Below the pieces are notes generated by a model. It was not told the DNA's origin, did not search any database, and saw nothing but the letters and a program-made list of their open reading frames with translations. A stretch of DNA of 64,000 nucleotides from Halostella litorea. GTDB lineage: Archaea; Halobacteriota; Halobacteria; Halobacteriales; Natronoarchaeaceae. How positions within the stretch are numbered: position 1 is the stretch's first letter; each line of letters opens with the position of its first letter. The stretch spans positions 1 to 64,000 of the forward strand of contig NZ_SJER01000005.1 of the NCBI RefSeq assembly GCF_004785955.1. Direction: 5' to 3'. The translations under genes and the position numbers were made by a program. This document shows, in pieces, positions 8,345 to 16,013 of this stretch.

Positions 8345-8736
8345 CCTTTCTCGACAGCTCAGTCATCATCGACTATCTAGATAACGTCGACGAGGTCGTC
8401 GAGTTCGTCGACTCGGAACCACAGCTTCGCACCTCGGCGATCTGTCTGTACGAAGTTCTCGCCGGGGAACTGTACACCAGCGGCCCGACCGACATAGCTG
8501 GCACCCGGGAGAACTTCGGCCGCGTAGTCGTTCTGGATCTCACCGAATCCGTCGCGCTCGAAGCCGCAAAGCTACAGGATCACCTACTCGATATCGGTGA
8601 ACCGATGGCCCCCCGCGATGTTATGATCGCTGCCTCCGCATACTCGGTCGGTGATGAACTCGTCGTCGCCGATTCCGACTTCGATACCGAGTATCTGACC
8701 GACCTGATGACGGTCACGAACCTGCGTGGGGAGTAA
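8341..8736 (+). CDS. vapC: VapC toxin, PIN-domain ribonuclease
   Basis: 131 residues, normal for VapC. The acidic active-site residues are all visible: D5 in TFLDSS, E38 in CLYEVLAG, D93 in APRDVMIA and D111/D113 in VADSDF. VapC enzymes are Mg-dependent endoribonucleases, often cutting initiator tRNA or rRNA. The start ATG 8341 overlaps the vapB stop. Nothing suggests inactivation. The pair lies only 53 bp from the tRNA-Trp gene, which may be chance. Confidence 0.92.
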   Translation: MTFLDSSVIIDYLDNVDEVVEFVDSEPQLRTSAICLYEVLAGELYTSGPTDIAGTRENFGRVVVLDLTESVALEAAKLQDHLLDIGEPMAPRDVMIAASAYSVGDELVVADSDFDTEYLTDLMTVTNLRGE

Positions 8737-8789
8737 TCCGCGATCACGGATCGGCGGGCCAACGTCTCGCTGTTCGTATAAGAACGGTA

Positions 8790-8966
8790 TGGGGTCGGAG
8801 GGATTTGAACCCCCGATCGACTGATATCTCCGGCGCGCCTCGGTACCCCAGAGGGTCGTCAACGCGACCGATGATCAGTCGGCCGCTCGGTATATCAGTC
8901 TGGGATGTCGTCACCGGGCGCAGTACCTCTGGAGTCAGTCGCCATGCCGGGCTTGGCCACGACCCC
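8790..8966 (-). tRNA. trnW: tRNA-Trp (CCA) with a 103-nt intron
   Basis: The minus strand begins GGGGTCGTGGCCAAGCC at 8966 and ends CCTCCGACCCCA at 8790. Exon 1 is 8929-8966 (through anticodon CCA and base 37), exon 2 is 8790-8825 and the intron 8826-8928. Acceptor (GGGGTCG/CGACCCC), anticodon (ACTGA/TCAGT) and T arm (GGGGGTTCAAATCCC) all pair. The intron after position 37 is the haloarchaeal location; it contains C-box-like TGACGA (8908-8913, 8856-8861) and D-box CTGA (8895-8898, 8875-8878) motifs. In Haloferax volcanii this intron guides 2'-O-methylation of the tRNA itself. A TTTACGG box lies about 30 nt upstream. Confidence 0.95.
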
Positions 8967-9064
8967 TCGGCTCTTCGTTAGCCGGAGTTCCGTAAAGTGG
9001 TTTCGATTCGGGAGCGGGCGGTCCCCGGCGGCAGCGAAGCACGCCGGCGTCACAGTCGGTCCTC

Positions 9065-9289
9065 TCAGCTCCGGTCCGTCTCGGCCCAGTCGCAGTCCTG
9101 ACACTTGTAGCCGGTGACGAACTCCGTCACCGACGGCATGTACCCGACGGCGAGCACGTCGCCGCCACACTCCGGGCACTCGCGGTCGGCGTCCTCGATC
9201 GGTTCGGCCTCCATGACCGATTCGCCTTCGACCAGTTCGGCGAGCGACTCGGCCGTCACCATGCGGCCCTGCACGACGCGGTTGCTCAT
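9065..9289 (-). CDS. Small haloarchaeal zinc-ribbon protein (DUF5795-like)
   Basis: 74 residues. An N-terminal SNRVVQGRMVTAESLAELVEG helix segment is followed by ECPECGGDVL and YKCQDCDWAE, a four-cysteine zinc ribbon. I recall this as a conserved haloarchaeal family of unknown function (DUF5795), but the family number is from memory. It lies 34 bp downstream of the membrane protein gene 9324-10208 on the same strand, so it may be in its operon. Confidence 0.75.
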   Translation of the reverse strand: MSNRVVQGRMVTAESLAELVEGESVMEAEPIEDADRECPECGGDVLAVGYMPSVTEFVTGYKCQDCDWAETDRS

Positions 9290-9323
9290 GGGCGAGCAAG
9301 CGGCCGCGGGAAAGTAAGGGTTC

Positions 9324-10208
9324 CTAAAGCCAGGGAGCGCGACCCTCCGTCGAGACGGGCGCGTCGGCGGGTTCGTCCGCCTCGTCGGGGCCGTCCTGCC
9401 CCCCGTCGGCCACGGCCCCCTCGTGTCCGGGGACGTCCGCGGCGGGCGGGGCGTCCTCGGCGTCGGCGTCGTCGGCCATCGCGTCGCCGCCGGGTTCGAA
9501 CGCGAACAGCCCGGTGACGACGAGGACGGCCAGCGGCGCGTTGCCGTAGGGCATGCCCAGCAGCGACAGCGGCAGGAGGCCGAGCGCGACGGCGCTCCCG
9601 AAGCGGAAGCGGTCGATGTCGACCTGCCGGCGCAACACCGGCGAGAGCAGGGCGACGAGGAGCGCGAACCCGACGCCGACGCCGGCGGCGGCCACCGCGC
9701 GGGCGACCAGCATGGCGTCGGGCACGAGCACGAGCTCCGCGCCGGCCGGTTCGAGGCTGGCGACGAGGCCGAGGCCGACGATGACCGCCGGCCGCGGCAG
9801 GTACTCCCCGACGCGGGCGCTGGCGGTCTTGGCCGCGACGGCGGCGATGACCAGCGCGGCGAACCGCTCGAACAGGTGCAGGTTCAGGACGCTGCTTATC
9901 GTCGGGGCCAGCGCCGCCTCCACTGCGGCGACCGCAAGGATGACCGCGCCGACGAGCATCACCACGCGGGCCTGCTCGCGGGGGGTGCCGTCCATCTCCG
10001 CGAGGATGACCGCGACCGTGGCGCTCCCGCCGAACACGAGCAGGCCGACCTGCAGGATGCCGCCGACGCTGTCGACGGCGCCGGCAAGCACGAGCGCCGG
10101 GAAGATGCCGTCGATGAGCGGCAGACACATCACGGTGGCGAGCAGCTTCGTCGGACCGCTCACCTGTTGCTCCAGGCGAAGGGCGATCGGGTGTTGGGAC
10201 GTACTCAT
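9324..10208 (-). CDS. Haloarchaeal multi-pass membrane protein (DUF5794-like)
   Basis: 294 residues with about seven hydrophobic segments between residues 20 and 235 (e.g. LLATVMCLPLIDGIFPALVLAG, VVMLVGAVILAVAAVEAAL, ALLVALLSPVL, LAVLVVTGLFAF) and a long acidic, disordered Asp/Glu/Ala/Pro tail (~240-294), probably cytoplasmic. No transporter or enzyme signature. The co-directional zinc-ribbon gene follows closely. Likely the haloarchaeal DUF5794 family; function unknown. Confidence 0.72.
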   Translation of the reverse strand: MSTSQHPIALRLEQQVSGPTKLLATVMCLPLIDGIFPALVLAGAVDSVGGILQVGLLVFGGSATVAVILAEMDGTPREQARVVMLVGAVILAVAAVEAALAPTISSVLNLHLFERFAALVIAAVAAKTASARVGEYLPRPAVIVGLGLVASLEPAGAELVLVPDAMLVARAVAAAGVGVGFALLVALLSPVLRRQVDIDRFRFGSAVALGLLPLSLLGMPYGNAPLAVLVVTGLFAFEPGGDAMADDADAEDAPPAADVPGHEGAVADGGQDGPDEADEPADAPVSTEGRAPWL

Positions 10209-10558
10209 GCGCGGTTAGCCGGGATGGCCGTACCCCGTGGCCTGCGGGTGGTGTGAACCGCGATAACGACGCGTGCCGTGCGGCCGCCAGCGGGCCCGGA
10301 GGTTCTCCGCCGGTTTGAAGCCCGTCACAAAGCGTGTAAAGAGGATGCCGGAGTCGTCGCTCGTCCGACCGGCGTTACGCTCTGCGATGGAACAGGCGGA
10401 ATCCATACTACATGATCGAACAGGTGGAGGGATAAGTATTGCGTGGGACGTGTCCCCACGTTGCCCGGAAACGGCCGCGTGAGGCCGTGACGTGGTGTAT
10501 CGCCCCACGACGAGCCCCGACACGCAACGTTTTTGGGCGACCGTTGCCGACAGTTTAC
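10209..10558. promoter_or_regulatory. Intergenic region upstream of guaB with three inverted repeats
   Basis: 350 bp with no credible gene. Seen: a TATA-like GATAAGTAT at about 10431-10439; imperfect repeat 10442-10449/10452-10460 (CGTGGGAC/GTCCCCACG); perfect ACGGCC/GGCCGT around 10469-10486; and perfect GCAACG/CGTTGC (10524-10529/10542-10547) flanking the T-rich GTTTTTGG box that sits at promoter distance from guaB. The last repeat is the best operator candidate for guaB. Confidence 0.5.
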
Positions 10559-12055
10559 ATGGCGAACGACGTTCCTGACGACGGCACCTTCTCCGAGAAG
10601 CTTCGCGTACCGGAAGCGCTGACGTTCGACGACGTGCTTCTCCGCCCCAAGGAGAGCACCGTCGAGCCGGACGAGGCGGACCTCTCGACGCGGGTCTCCA
10701 CGAACGTCGAGCTGAACGTCCCGGTGCTGTCGGCCGCGATGGACACCGTCACCGAGAGCGAACTGGCGATAGAGATGGCCCGTGAGGGCGGGCTCGGCGT
10801 CCTCCACCGCAACATGGACGTCGACGAGATGGTCAGACAGGTCGAGCGCATCAAGCGAGCCGACGAATTGATCATCCGCGATGTCGTTACGGCCAGCCCC
10901 GAGCAGACGGTCCGGGACGTCGACGAGATGATGAACCGCGAGGGGGTCAGCGGCGCGCCCGTCGTCGACGGGGACGACCAGGTACTCGGGATCATCTCCG
11001 GCACCGACATCCGCCCGTATCTGGAGGTCGGCGACTCCGACGAGGTCCGCGAGGCGATGACCGACGAGGTGATCACTGCCTCCGAGGACGTGACCGCGCG
11101 CGAGGCGCTCGAACTGATGTACGAGTACAAGATCGAGCGCGTGCCGGTCGTCGACGACGGGAACCGCCTCGTCGGCCTCGTGACGATGCAGGGCATCCTC
11201 CAGCGCCGCGAGTACGACAACGCGGCCCGCGACGACGACGGAAAGCTCCGCGCCGCGGTCGCCGTCGGCCCGTTCGAGATGGACCGGGCGACCGCCGCGG
11301 ACGACGCCGGCGCGGACGTCCTGTTCATCGACTGCGCGCACGCGCACAACCGAAACGTCGTGGAGGGCGCACGGGAGATCAAGGAGGCGGTCGACGCGGA
11401 CGTCGTCGTCGGCAACGTCGGCACGCGCGAGGCTGCCGAGGACCTGGTCGACTTCGCCGACGGCCTGAAGGTCGGCATCGGCCCGGGGAGCATCTGCACC
11501 ACCCGCGTCGTCAGCGGCGCGGGCATGCCCCAGATCACCGCCGTCGCGCAGGTGGCCGACGTCGCCAGCCGGCACGACGTGCCCGTCATCGCCGACGGCG
11601 GCATCCGCTACTCCGGCGACGCGATCAAGGCCATCGCCGCCGGGGCCGACGCCGTGATGCTCGGCTCCTATTTCGCCGGCACGGACGAGGCCCCCGGCCG
11701 CGTCATCACGATGAACGGCAAGAAGTACAAGCAGTACCGCGGGATGGGCAGCGTCGGTGCGATGCAGGGCGGCGACGACGAGAACCGCTACCTGAAGGAG
11801 GCCCCGGAGGACGACGAGGAGTACGTCCCCGAGGGCGTCGAGGCCGCGAAGCCGTACAAGGGGAGCCTGGCGAGCGAGCTCTACCAGCTCACCGGCGGGA
11901 TGCAAAGCGGCATGGGGTACGTCGGCGCGGAGACGATCCCCGAGTTCAAGGAACGGTCCGAGTTCGTCCGCGTCTCCTCGGCCGGCCAGCGCGAGAGCCA
12001 CGCCCACGACGTGGTGATCACGGACGAGGCCCCGAACTACAGCCCCGACGAGTAA
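10559..12055 (+). CDS. guaB: IMP dehydrogenase
   Basis: 498 residues, full length. The TIM barrel is split by a CBS pair (about 105-215). The active-site loop [15 protein letters not shown] gives catalytic C313, and the mobile flap region has [10 protein letters not shown] (about 390-400). The enzyme oxidises IMP to XMP with NAD, the first step of guanine nucleotide synthesis. ATG 10559 fits a T-rich promoter element about 30 nt upstream (GTTTTTGG); longer in-frame starts do not match the family. The C-terminus is acidic, as in halophiles. Confidence 0.97.
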   Translation: MANDVPDDGTFSEKLRVPEALTFDDVLLRPKESTVEPDEADLSTRVSTNVELNVPVLSAAMDTVTESELAIEMAREGGLGVLHRNMDVDEMVRQVERIKRADELIIRDVVTASPEQTVRDVDEMMNREGVSGAPVVDGDDQVLGIISGTDIRPYLEVGDSDEVREAMTDEVITASEDVTAREALELMYEYKIERVPVVDDGNRLVGLVTMQGILQRREYDNAARDDDGKLRAAVAVGPFEMDRATAADDAGADVLFIDCAHAHNRNVVEGAREIKEAVDADVVVGNVGTREAAEDLVDFADGLKVGIGPGSICTTRVVSGAGMPQITAVAQVADVASRHDVPVIADGGIRYSGDAIKAIAAGADAVMLGSYFAGTDEAPGRVITMNGKKYKQYRGMGSVGAMQGGDDENRYLKEAPEDDEEYVPEGVEAAKPYKGSLASELYQLTGGMQSGMGYVGAETIPEFKERSEFVRVSSAGQRESHAHDVVITDEAPNYSPDE

Positions 12056-12209
12056 CGCGGACGGCCCTACGACGCCGATTCGCAGAAGGCCGTTTCGAAG
12101 TCCGTCATGCGCGCGGGATCCTCGCGCCTCGATGAGGAACGTATTCGGACGACTGCAGTCTGGTCGTCTGCCCCATCGGCCGTACGGTGAGGCACGGCTG
12201 CCGCCGACG

Positions 12210-12728
12210 CTACTCCAGCAGTTCCGCTTTCTTCGCCTTGAACTCCGCCTCCGTGAGAACGCCCTCCTCTTCGAGTTGCTTGTAACGGCGCAACTGCTCG
12301 GGCACGCCGACCGTATCCGACTCGCTGTCGGGGGATTCCTCCGCATCGTCCGGCGTGAGGACGTACCCTAGCGCGCCGCCGAGTGCGAGCGCCACGCCGC
12401 CAAGCAGGCTCACGTAGAGGCCGATCGCGGGGTCCGTCGTGAGCGCGATCGACTGCCCCGCCGGGAGTTCGTCGAGGCCGTTGAAGACGTTCAGCACGAC
12501 GATGAGTACGAGCAGCCCCATCGAGACGACGACCGCTTGCTCGGGGGGTCTCCACTCCCGAAAGGCGATCACCCCGAGCGCTATCGCGCAGAACGTCACC
12601 GCGAACAGTCCCTGCCCCTGAACCCCCGAGACGGTGGTCTGTCCGCCGACGACTACCCACGGCAGAAACGCGCCGACGACGGTGAGTACCCCGCCGACCA
12701 CCGAGACGTACTTGCCTACGTTTGTCAT
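12210..12728 (-). CDS. Membrane protein with C-terminal SHOCT motif
   Basis: 172 residues from the ATG at 12728. Four hydrophobic segments (about 5-25, 40-60, 65-90, 105-130) are followed by a linker and a SHOCT motif EQLRRYKQLEEEGVLTEAEF (~143-162). SHOCT is a short oligomerisation motif found at protein termini. The open frame reaches 12776, but the upstream codons are Arg/Cys-rich and poor. Function unknown; probably a homo-oligomeric membrane protein. Confidence 0.8.
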   Translation of the reverse strand: MTNVGKYVSVVGGVLTVVGAFLPWVVVGGQTTVSGVQGQGLFAVTFCAIALGVIAFREWRPPEQAVVVSMGLLVLIVVLNVFNGLDELPAGQSIALTTDPAIGLYVSLLGGVALALGGALGYVLTPDDAEESPDSESDTVGVPEQLRRYKQLEEEGVLTEAEFKAKKAELLE

Positions 12729-12821
12729 CTCCCTGATAGAGACAGGTCGGGTACAAAACCGCACCGGGACGAGCACGCCGCCTAAGCGTCCTGCTGCTCA
12801 CGTCGAAGTTCGTCGCAGAAG

Positions 12822-12895
12822 CGGGCCGGGCGCGATTTGAACACGCGACCGTCTGATTAAGAGTCAGACGCTCTGCCAGACTGAGCTACCGGCCC
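12822..12895 (-). tRNA. tRNA-Lys (CTT)
   Basis: The minus strand reads GGGCCGGTAGCTCAGTC from 12895 and ends CGCGCCCGGCCCG at 12822. The acceptor GGGCCGG/CCGGCCC pairs with discriminator G; the anticodon arm is TCTGA-CTCTTAA-TCAGA with anticodon CTT; the T loop is GTTCAAATC. 74 nt, no intron, no encoded CCA. Confidence 0.95.
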
Positions 12896-12987
12896 AGCGT
12901 ATCAAGTCGTACCGGCGGTGTACTAAAATACGTTTTGTTTCGTCGGCCGCATGTGGGGGAGAGTCGGGGAGGGTGGCGAGGGCGGCA

Positions 12988-13134
12988 CTAGCTGATCTCG
13001 AAGCGGGCCGACTCCCCGGAGCCACACTCCGGGCAGCGGTCCGCGTCCGTGTCGAGCGACGCACCGCAGCGTCGACATTCGCGGACGACCGTCGGGGCGT
13101 CGGCGAGCAACCGGGTGAGTTTGTCGAATATCAT
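12988..13134 (-). CDS. Double-CxxC zinc-ribbon microprotein (48 aa)
   Basis: 48 residues from ATG 13134: MIFDKLTRLLADAPTVVREC begins it, then RRCGASLD and RCPECGSG make a four-cysteine ribbon (CxxC ... CxxC) before a short RFEIS tail. The frame is open further upstream to 13272 but those codons are Arg/Pro-rich and not protein-like. One of several stand-alone zinc-finger microproteins in this window; no partner is evident, with tRNA-Lys on one side and the DHH gene divergent. Confidence 0.75.
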   Translation of the reverse strand: MIFDKLTRLLADAPTVVRECRRCGASLDTDADRCPECGSGESARFEIS

Positions 13135-13398
13135 GGGTCGGTTCGACGGCCGCGGGGCGGCCGTCGGGTCGTACCCTGGCGAATCGCGTCGAGCCACAAA
13201 ACCGATCCGGTTCCGACGGAGACCGGAGTGTAAGTGAAACCCGCGGAGCGCTCGCGGCGTGGCGACACACACACGCCGGACCGGGGAGGCGGGCGGCCTC
13301 CGGGGAACCGGCGGACTTCGAGGGCGTTTCCGACCGAACGTCCGGGGAGACGGAGTGTTCGGGACCGTTAAGTATCACCCCCGGTAACTGAACCGCAA

Positions 13399-14853
13399 AT
13401 GAACACCGGGGTCGCTATCTCCTCGATATCGACGTACGCCATCCTCGGCTGTGGCAGCGTCGGCCACGCCGTCGCCGAGGAACTCGTCGATCAGGGGAAG
13501 GACGTGCTCATCATCGACAAGGACGAGGGACGCGTCGAGGCCCTGCGTGACCAAGATCTCAACGCCCAGCAGGACGACATCACCGAGGAATCCGTCGCCG
13601 AGAGCATCGGCGGACGGGACGTCGTCCTCATCATGTCCTCCGACGTGGAGGCCAACAAGGCGGCGGTCGAGAACATCCGCAAGCGCGAGAGCGACCAGTA
13701 CGTGATCGTGCGCGCGAGCGACCCGGTGTCCAGCGACGAGCTGCGCGAGCTCGGGGCCGACCACGTGATCAACCCCTCGGCGGTCATCGCCGACTCCGCG
13801 CTCCGGTCGCTGGAGACGGGCGAACTGGAGTACAAGGCCCGCCAGCTCGGCGACGTGCTGTCGGCGACCGACGAGCGCGTGGCCATCATCACCCACGACA
13901 ACCCCGACCCCGACTCCATCGCCAGCGCCGCCGCGCTCCAGGCGATCGCCGAACACCTCGGCGTCGAGGCGGACATCCTCTATCTCGGCGACATCGGCCA
14001 CCAGGAGAACCGCGCGTTCGTGAACCTGCTGGGGATCGAGCTCCACGACTGGAACCAGGTCGAGGACGTCGGCGTCTACGACACGGTCGCGCTGGTCGAC
14101 CACACGAAGGCCTCCGAGGAGAGCTTCGACCTGACGGTCGACGTGCTCATCGACCACTACGAGCCGGACGAGGACCACGACGCCGACTTCGTCGACGTGC
14201 GCCCGAACATGTCCTCGACGTCGACGATCATGACGAAGTACATACAGGAATTCGACATGAACGTCGGCGAGGAAGTCGCCACCGCCCTCCTGTACGGCAT
14301 CCGCGCGGAGACGCTGGACTTCAAGCGCGACACGACGCCGGCGGACCTGACGGCCGCGGCGTACCTCTACCCCTTCGCCAACCACGACACGCTGGAGCAG
14401 GTGGAGTCGCCGAGCATGTCACCCGAGACGCTGGACGTGCTCGCCGAGGCCATCACGAACCGGGAGGTACAGGGGAGTCACCTCGTCTCGAACGCCGGGT
14501 TCATCCGCGACCGCGACGCGCTGGCCCAGGCCGCCCAGCACCTCCTCAACCTGGAGGGGATCACGACGACGGCCGTCTTCGGCATCGCCGACGACACCAT
14601 CTACCTCGCGGCGCGCTCGAAGGACATCCGCATGAACATCGGGAAGGTGCTCGGCGACGCCTACGCGGAGATCGGCGAGGCGGCGGGCCACTCGACGCAG
14701 GCCAGCGCCGAGATACCGCTCGGCATCTTCACCGGCATCGAGACCAACGAGGAGAACCGGGACACGCTGCTCCAGCTCACCGAGGAGGCGGTGAAACGGA
14801 AACTGTTCGACGCGATGGGCGTCGAGAGCGGCGAGAGTTCGAACGGCTCCTAG
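13399..14853 (+). CDS. TrkA-N (RCK)-DHH phosphoesterase fusion protein
   Basis: 484 residues. The N-terminal Rossmann domain begins YAILGCGSVGHAVAEEL (GxGxxG at ~15-21) with acidic strand end IIDKD, as in TrkA/RCK nucleotide-binding domains (about 10-140). A DHH domain follows (~160-300) with THDNPDPDSIAS and LVDHTK motifs and an HYEPDEDHDADF segment, then a DHHA1-like RNA/nucleotide-binding region (~370-470). DHH/DHHA1 proteins hydrolyse cyclic dinucleotides or short oligonucleotides; the RCK part suggests NAD or nucleotide control. ATG 13399 lies 27 nt after GTTAAGTAT. Its stop overlaps the PRC-barrel stop by 4 nt. Substrate not determinable. Confidence 0.88.
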   Translation: MNTGVAISSISTYAILGCGSVGHAVAEELVDQGKDVLIIDKDEGRVEALRDQDLNAQQDDITEESVAESIGGRDVVLIMSSDVEANKAAVENIRKRESDQYVIVRASDPVSSDELRELGADHVINPSAVIADSALRSLETGELEYKARQLGDVLSATDERVAIITHDNPDPDSIASAAALQAIAEHLGVEADILYLGDIGHQENRAFVNLLGIELHDWNQVEDVGVYDTVALVDHTKASEESFDLTVDVLIDHYEPDEDHDADFVDVRPNMSSTSTIMTKYIQEFDMNVGEEVATALLYGIRAETLDFKRDTTPADLTAAAYLYPFANHDTLEQVESPSMSPETLDVLAEAITNREVQGSHLVSNAGFIRDRDALAQAAQHLLNLEGITTTAVFGIADDTIYLAARSKDIRMNIGKVLGDAYAEIGEAAGHSTQASAEIPLGIFTGIETNEENRDTLLQLTEEAVKRKLFDAMGVESGESSNGS

Positions 14854-15146
14854 ACGACCGCCTCTTCCTCCTCGTCGTCGTCGGGCCGCCGGATCCGCTC
14901 GACCACGTCGTTGATGAGCACGACGTCGCCGACCGCCTGCACCCAGCGGTACGGGATGATGACGCCGCGGGCACCGTTCTCGATGCCGGCGAACAGGTCG
15001 CCGTTCAACTGGTGGAGCGCGAGGCCGGTGACCACCTCGGCGTCCAGGTCGAGCCGAACGTCCTCGATCTCGCCGACGTAGACGCCGCCCTTCGAGTACA
15101 CCTCCCGTCCGACGAGAGCCGTTATCTCCTGCGGAGTGTCGTCCAT
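14850..15146 (-). CDS. PRC-barrel domain protein
   Basis: 98 residues. ITALVGREVYSKGGVYVGEIEDVRLDLD at 8-35 and GVIIPYRWVQAVGDVVLI near 61-78 are the two halves of a PRC beta-barrel, a fold used by RimM and by archaeal CdpB-type division proteins. The C-terminus is a very acidic tail (DDDEEEEAVV). An AATTAAGG box is 27 nt upstream of the ATG on the minus strand. Convergent with the DHH fusion gene, with 4-nt overlap of stops (14850-14853). A CdpB-like division role is possible but cannot be shown from this sequence. Confidence 0.85.
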   Translation of the reverse strand: MDDTPQEITALVGREVYSKGGVYVGEIEDVRLDLDAEVVTGLALHQLNGDLFAGIENGARGVIIPYRWVQAVGDVVLINDVVERIRRPDDDEEEEAVV

Positions 15147-15482
15147 GCGGGAAGGGACGGCTGGGCGTGCCTTAATTGTTAGTCAGACGGGACCCCGCCA
15201 CGCGCCGCGGCCGGCGCGTCCGGTCGCCCCACGAGTATTACTCCGAGCCAAACATCTATATAGCACCTATCAGTCCGTGAACGAGTGTGCGAGGGGTGAT
15301 GTTATTAGACAGGAACCGGATCCAGTTACACGCCGGGGTGCCTCTGACATCCGGCAACTACCGGCCGACTTGCCCGGGTCGGCCGAAAACGAGGGCGACC
15401 TCGTTCGGTGGCTCCAACCACTTTTTCGGACCGTCGGCCGCCGAGCCAGTGTCCTCTTCAACCACGACCGGTAACCCCGGGT
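15147..15482. other. Intergenic region with an orphan strong TATA box
   Basis: 336 bp. The PRC gene promoter lies at 15170-15178. A very good TATA (TCTATATAG at 15255-15263) faces a region where no frame looks coding; the nearest gene, the HPP protein at 15483, is 220 nt away and would have an unusually long leader. The interval 15285-15480 may be such a leader or a small RNA. Confidence 0.5.
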
Positions 15483-16013
15483 ATGGACAGGCGCGGCGCC
15501 GTCACGAGCGCGTACGCGGGGCTGTTGCTCGTGCCCCTCGGCGCGGTCGCGTGGGCGACGGGTGAGCCGTTCGTGTTCCCGAGCCTCGGACCGTCGGCCT
15601 ACCTGCTCGCGAAGGTCCGGCGCGGGCCGACGGTCGCACCGCACCGCGTGGCCGGCGGGCACGCGGTCGGCGTCGCCGCCGGGTTGGTCTCCTCCCGGGT
15701 CGTCGCTCCCGGCACGGCGATGACGGGCGGGTTCCAGCCGTTCTCGGCCGCGACGCTCGGCCTGGCGGCGGCCGCGGCGCTCGCGGTGACGCTGACCGCC
15801 GTCGGGATGCAGGCGACCGACACGAACCACCCACCGGCCTGCGCGACCACGCTCATCGTCTCGCTCGGTATCCTCCCGACGGTCGAGGCGGGCGCGACCA
15901 TCGTCGTCGCGGTGGCGTTCCTGCTCGCCGTCCACCGGGCCGCGCTCGCCGCGACGGCGGCGGCGCTCGCGCGCCTCGGTCAGTCCCGAACGGCCGCGAG
16001 CGGGTCGAGGTAG
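15483..16013 (+). CDS. HPP-family integral membrane protein
   Basis: 176 residues from ATG 15483, mostly hydrophobic with four membrane segments. The FVFPSLGPSAYLLA motif (~28-41) and TNHPPACATTLI (~118-129) are the signatures of the HPP family. Some members take part in nitrite transport in plastids; in archaea the substrate is unknown. The gene runs 34 bp into the 3' end of the convergent subtilase gene (overlap 15980-16013). Confidence 0.87.
   Translation: MDRRGAVTSAYAGLLLVPLGAVAWATGEPFVFPSLGPSAYLLAKVRRGPTVAPHRVAGGHAVGVAAGLVSSRVVAPGTAMTGGFQPFSAATLGLAAAAALAVTLTAVGMQATDTNHPPACATTLIVSLGILPTVEAGATIVVAVAFLLAVHRAALAATAAALARLGQSRTAASGSR

Noticed and set aside
10215-10523. 102-residue minus-strand frame upstream of guaB
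   Set aside because: Crosses the promoter elements and has no protein-like composition.
15136-15474. 112-residue plus-strand frame upstream of the HPP gene
   Set aside because: Poor codon pattern and it includes the antisense end of the PRC gene promoter.
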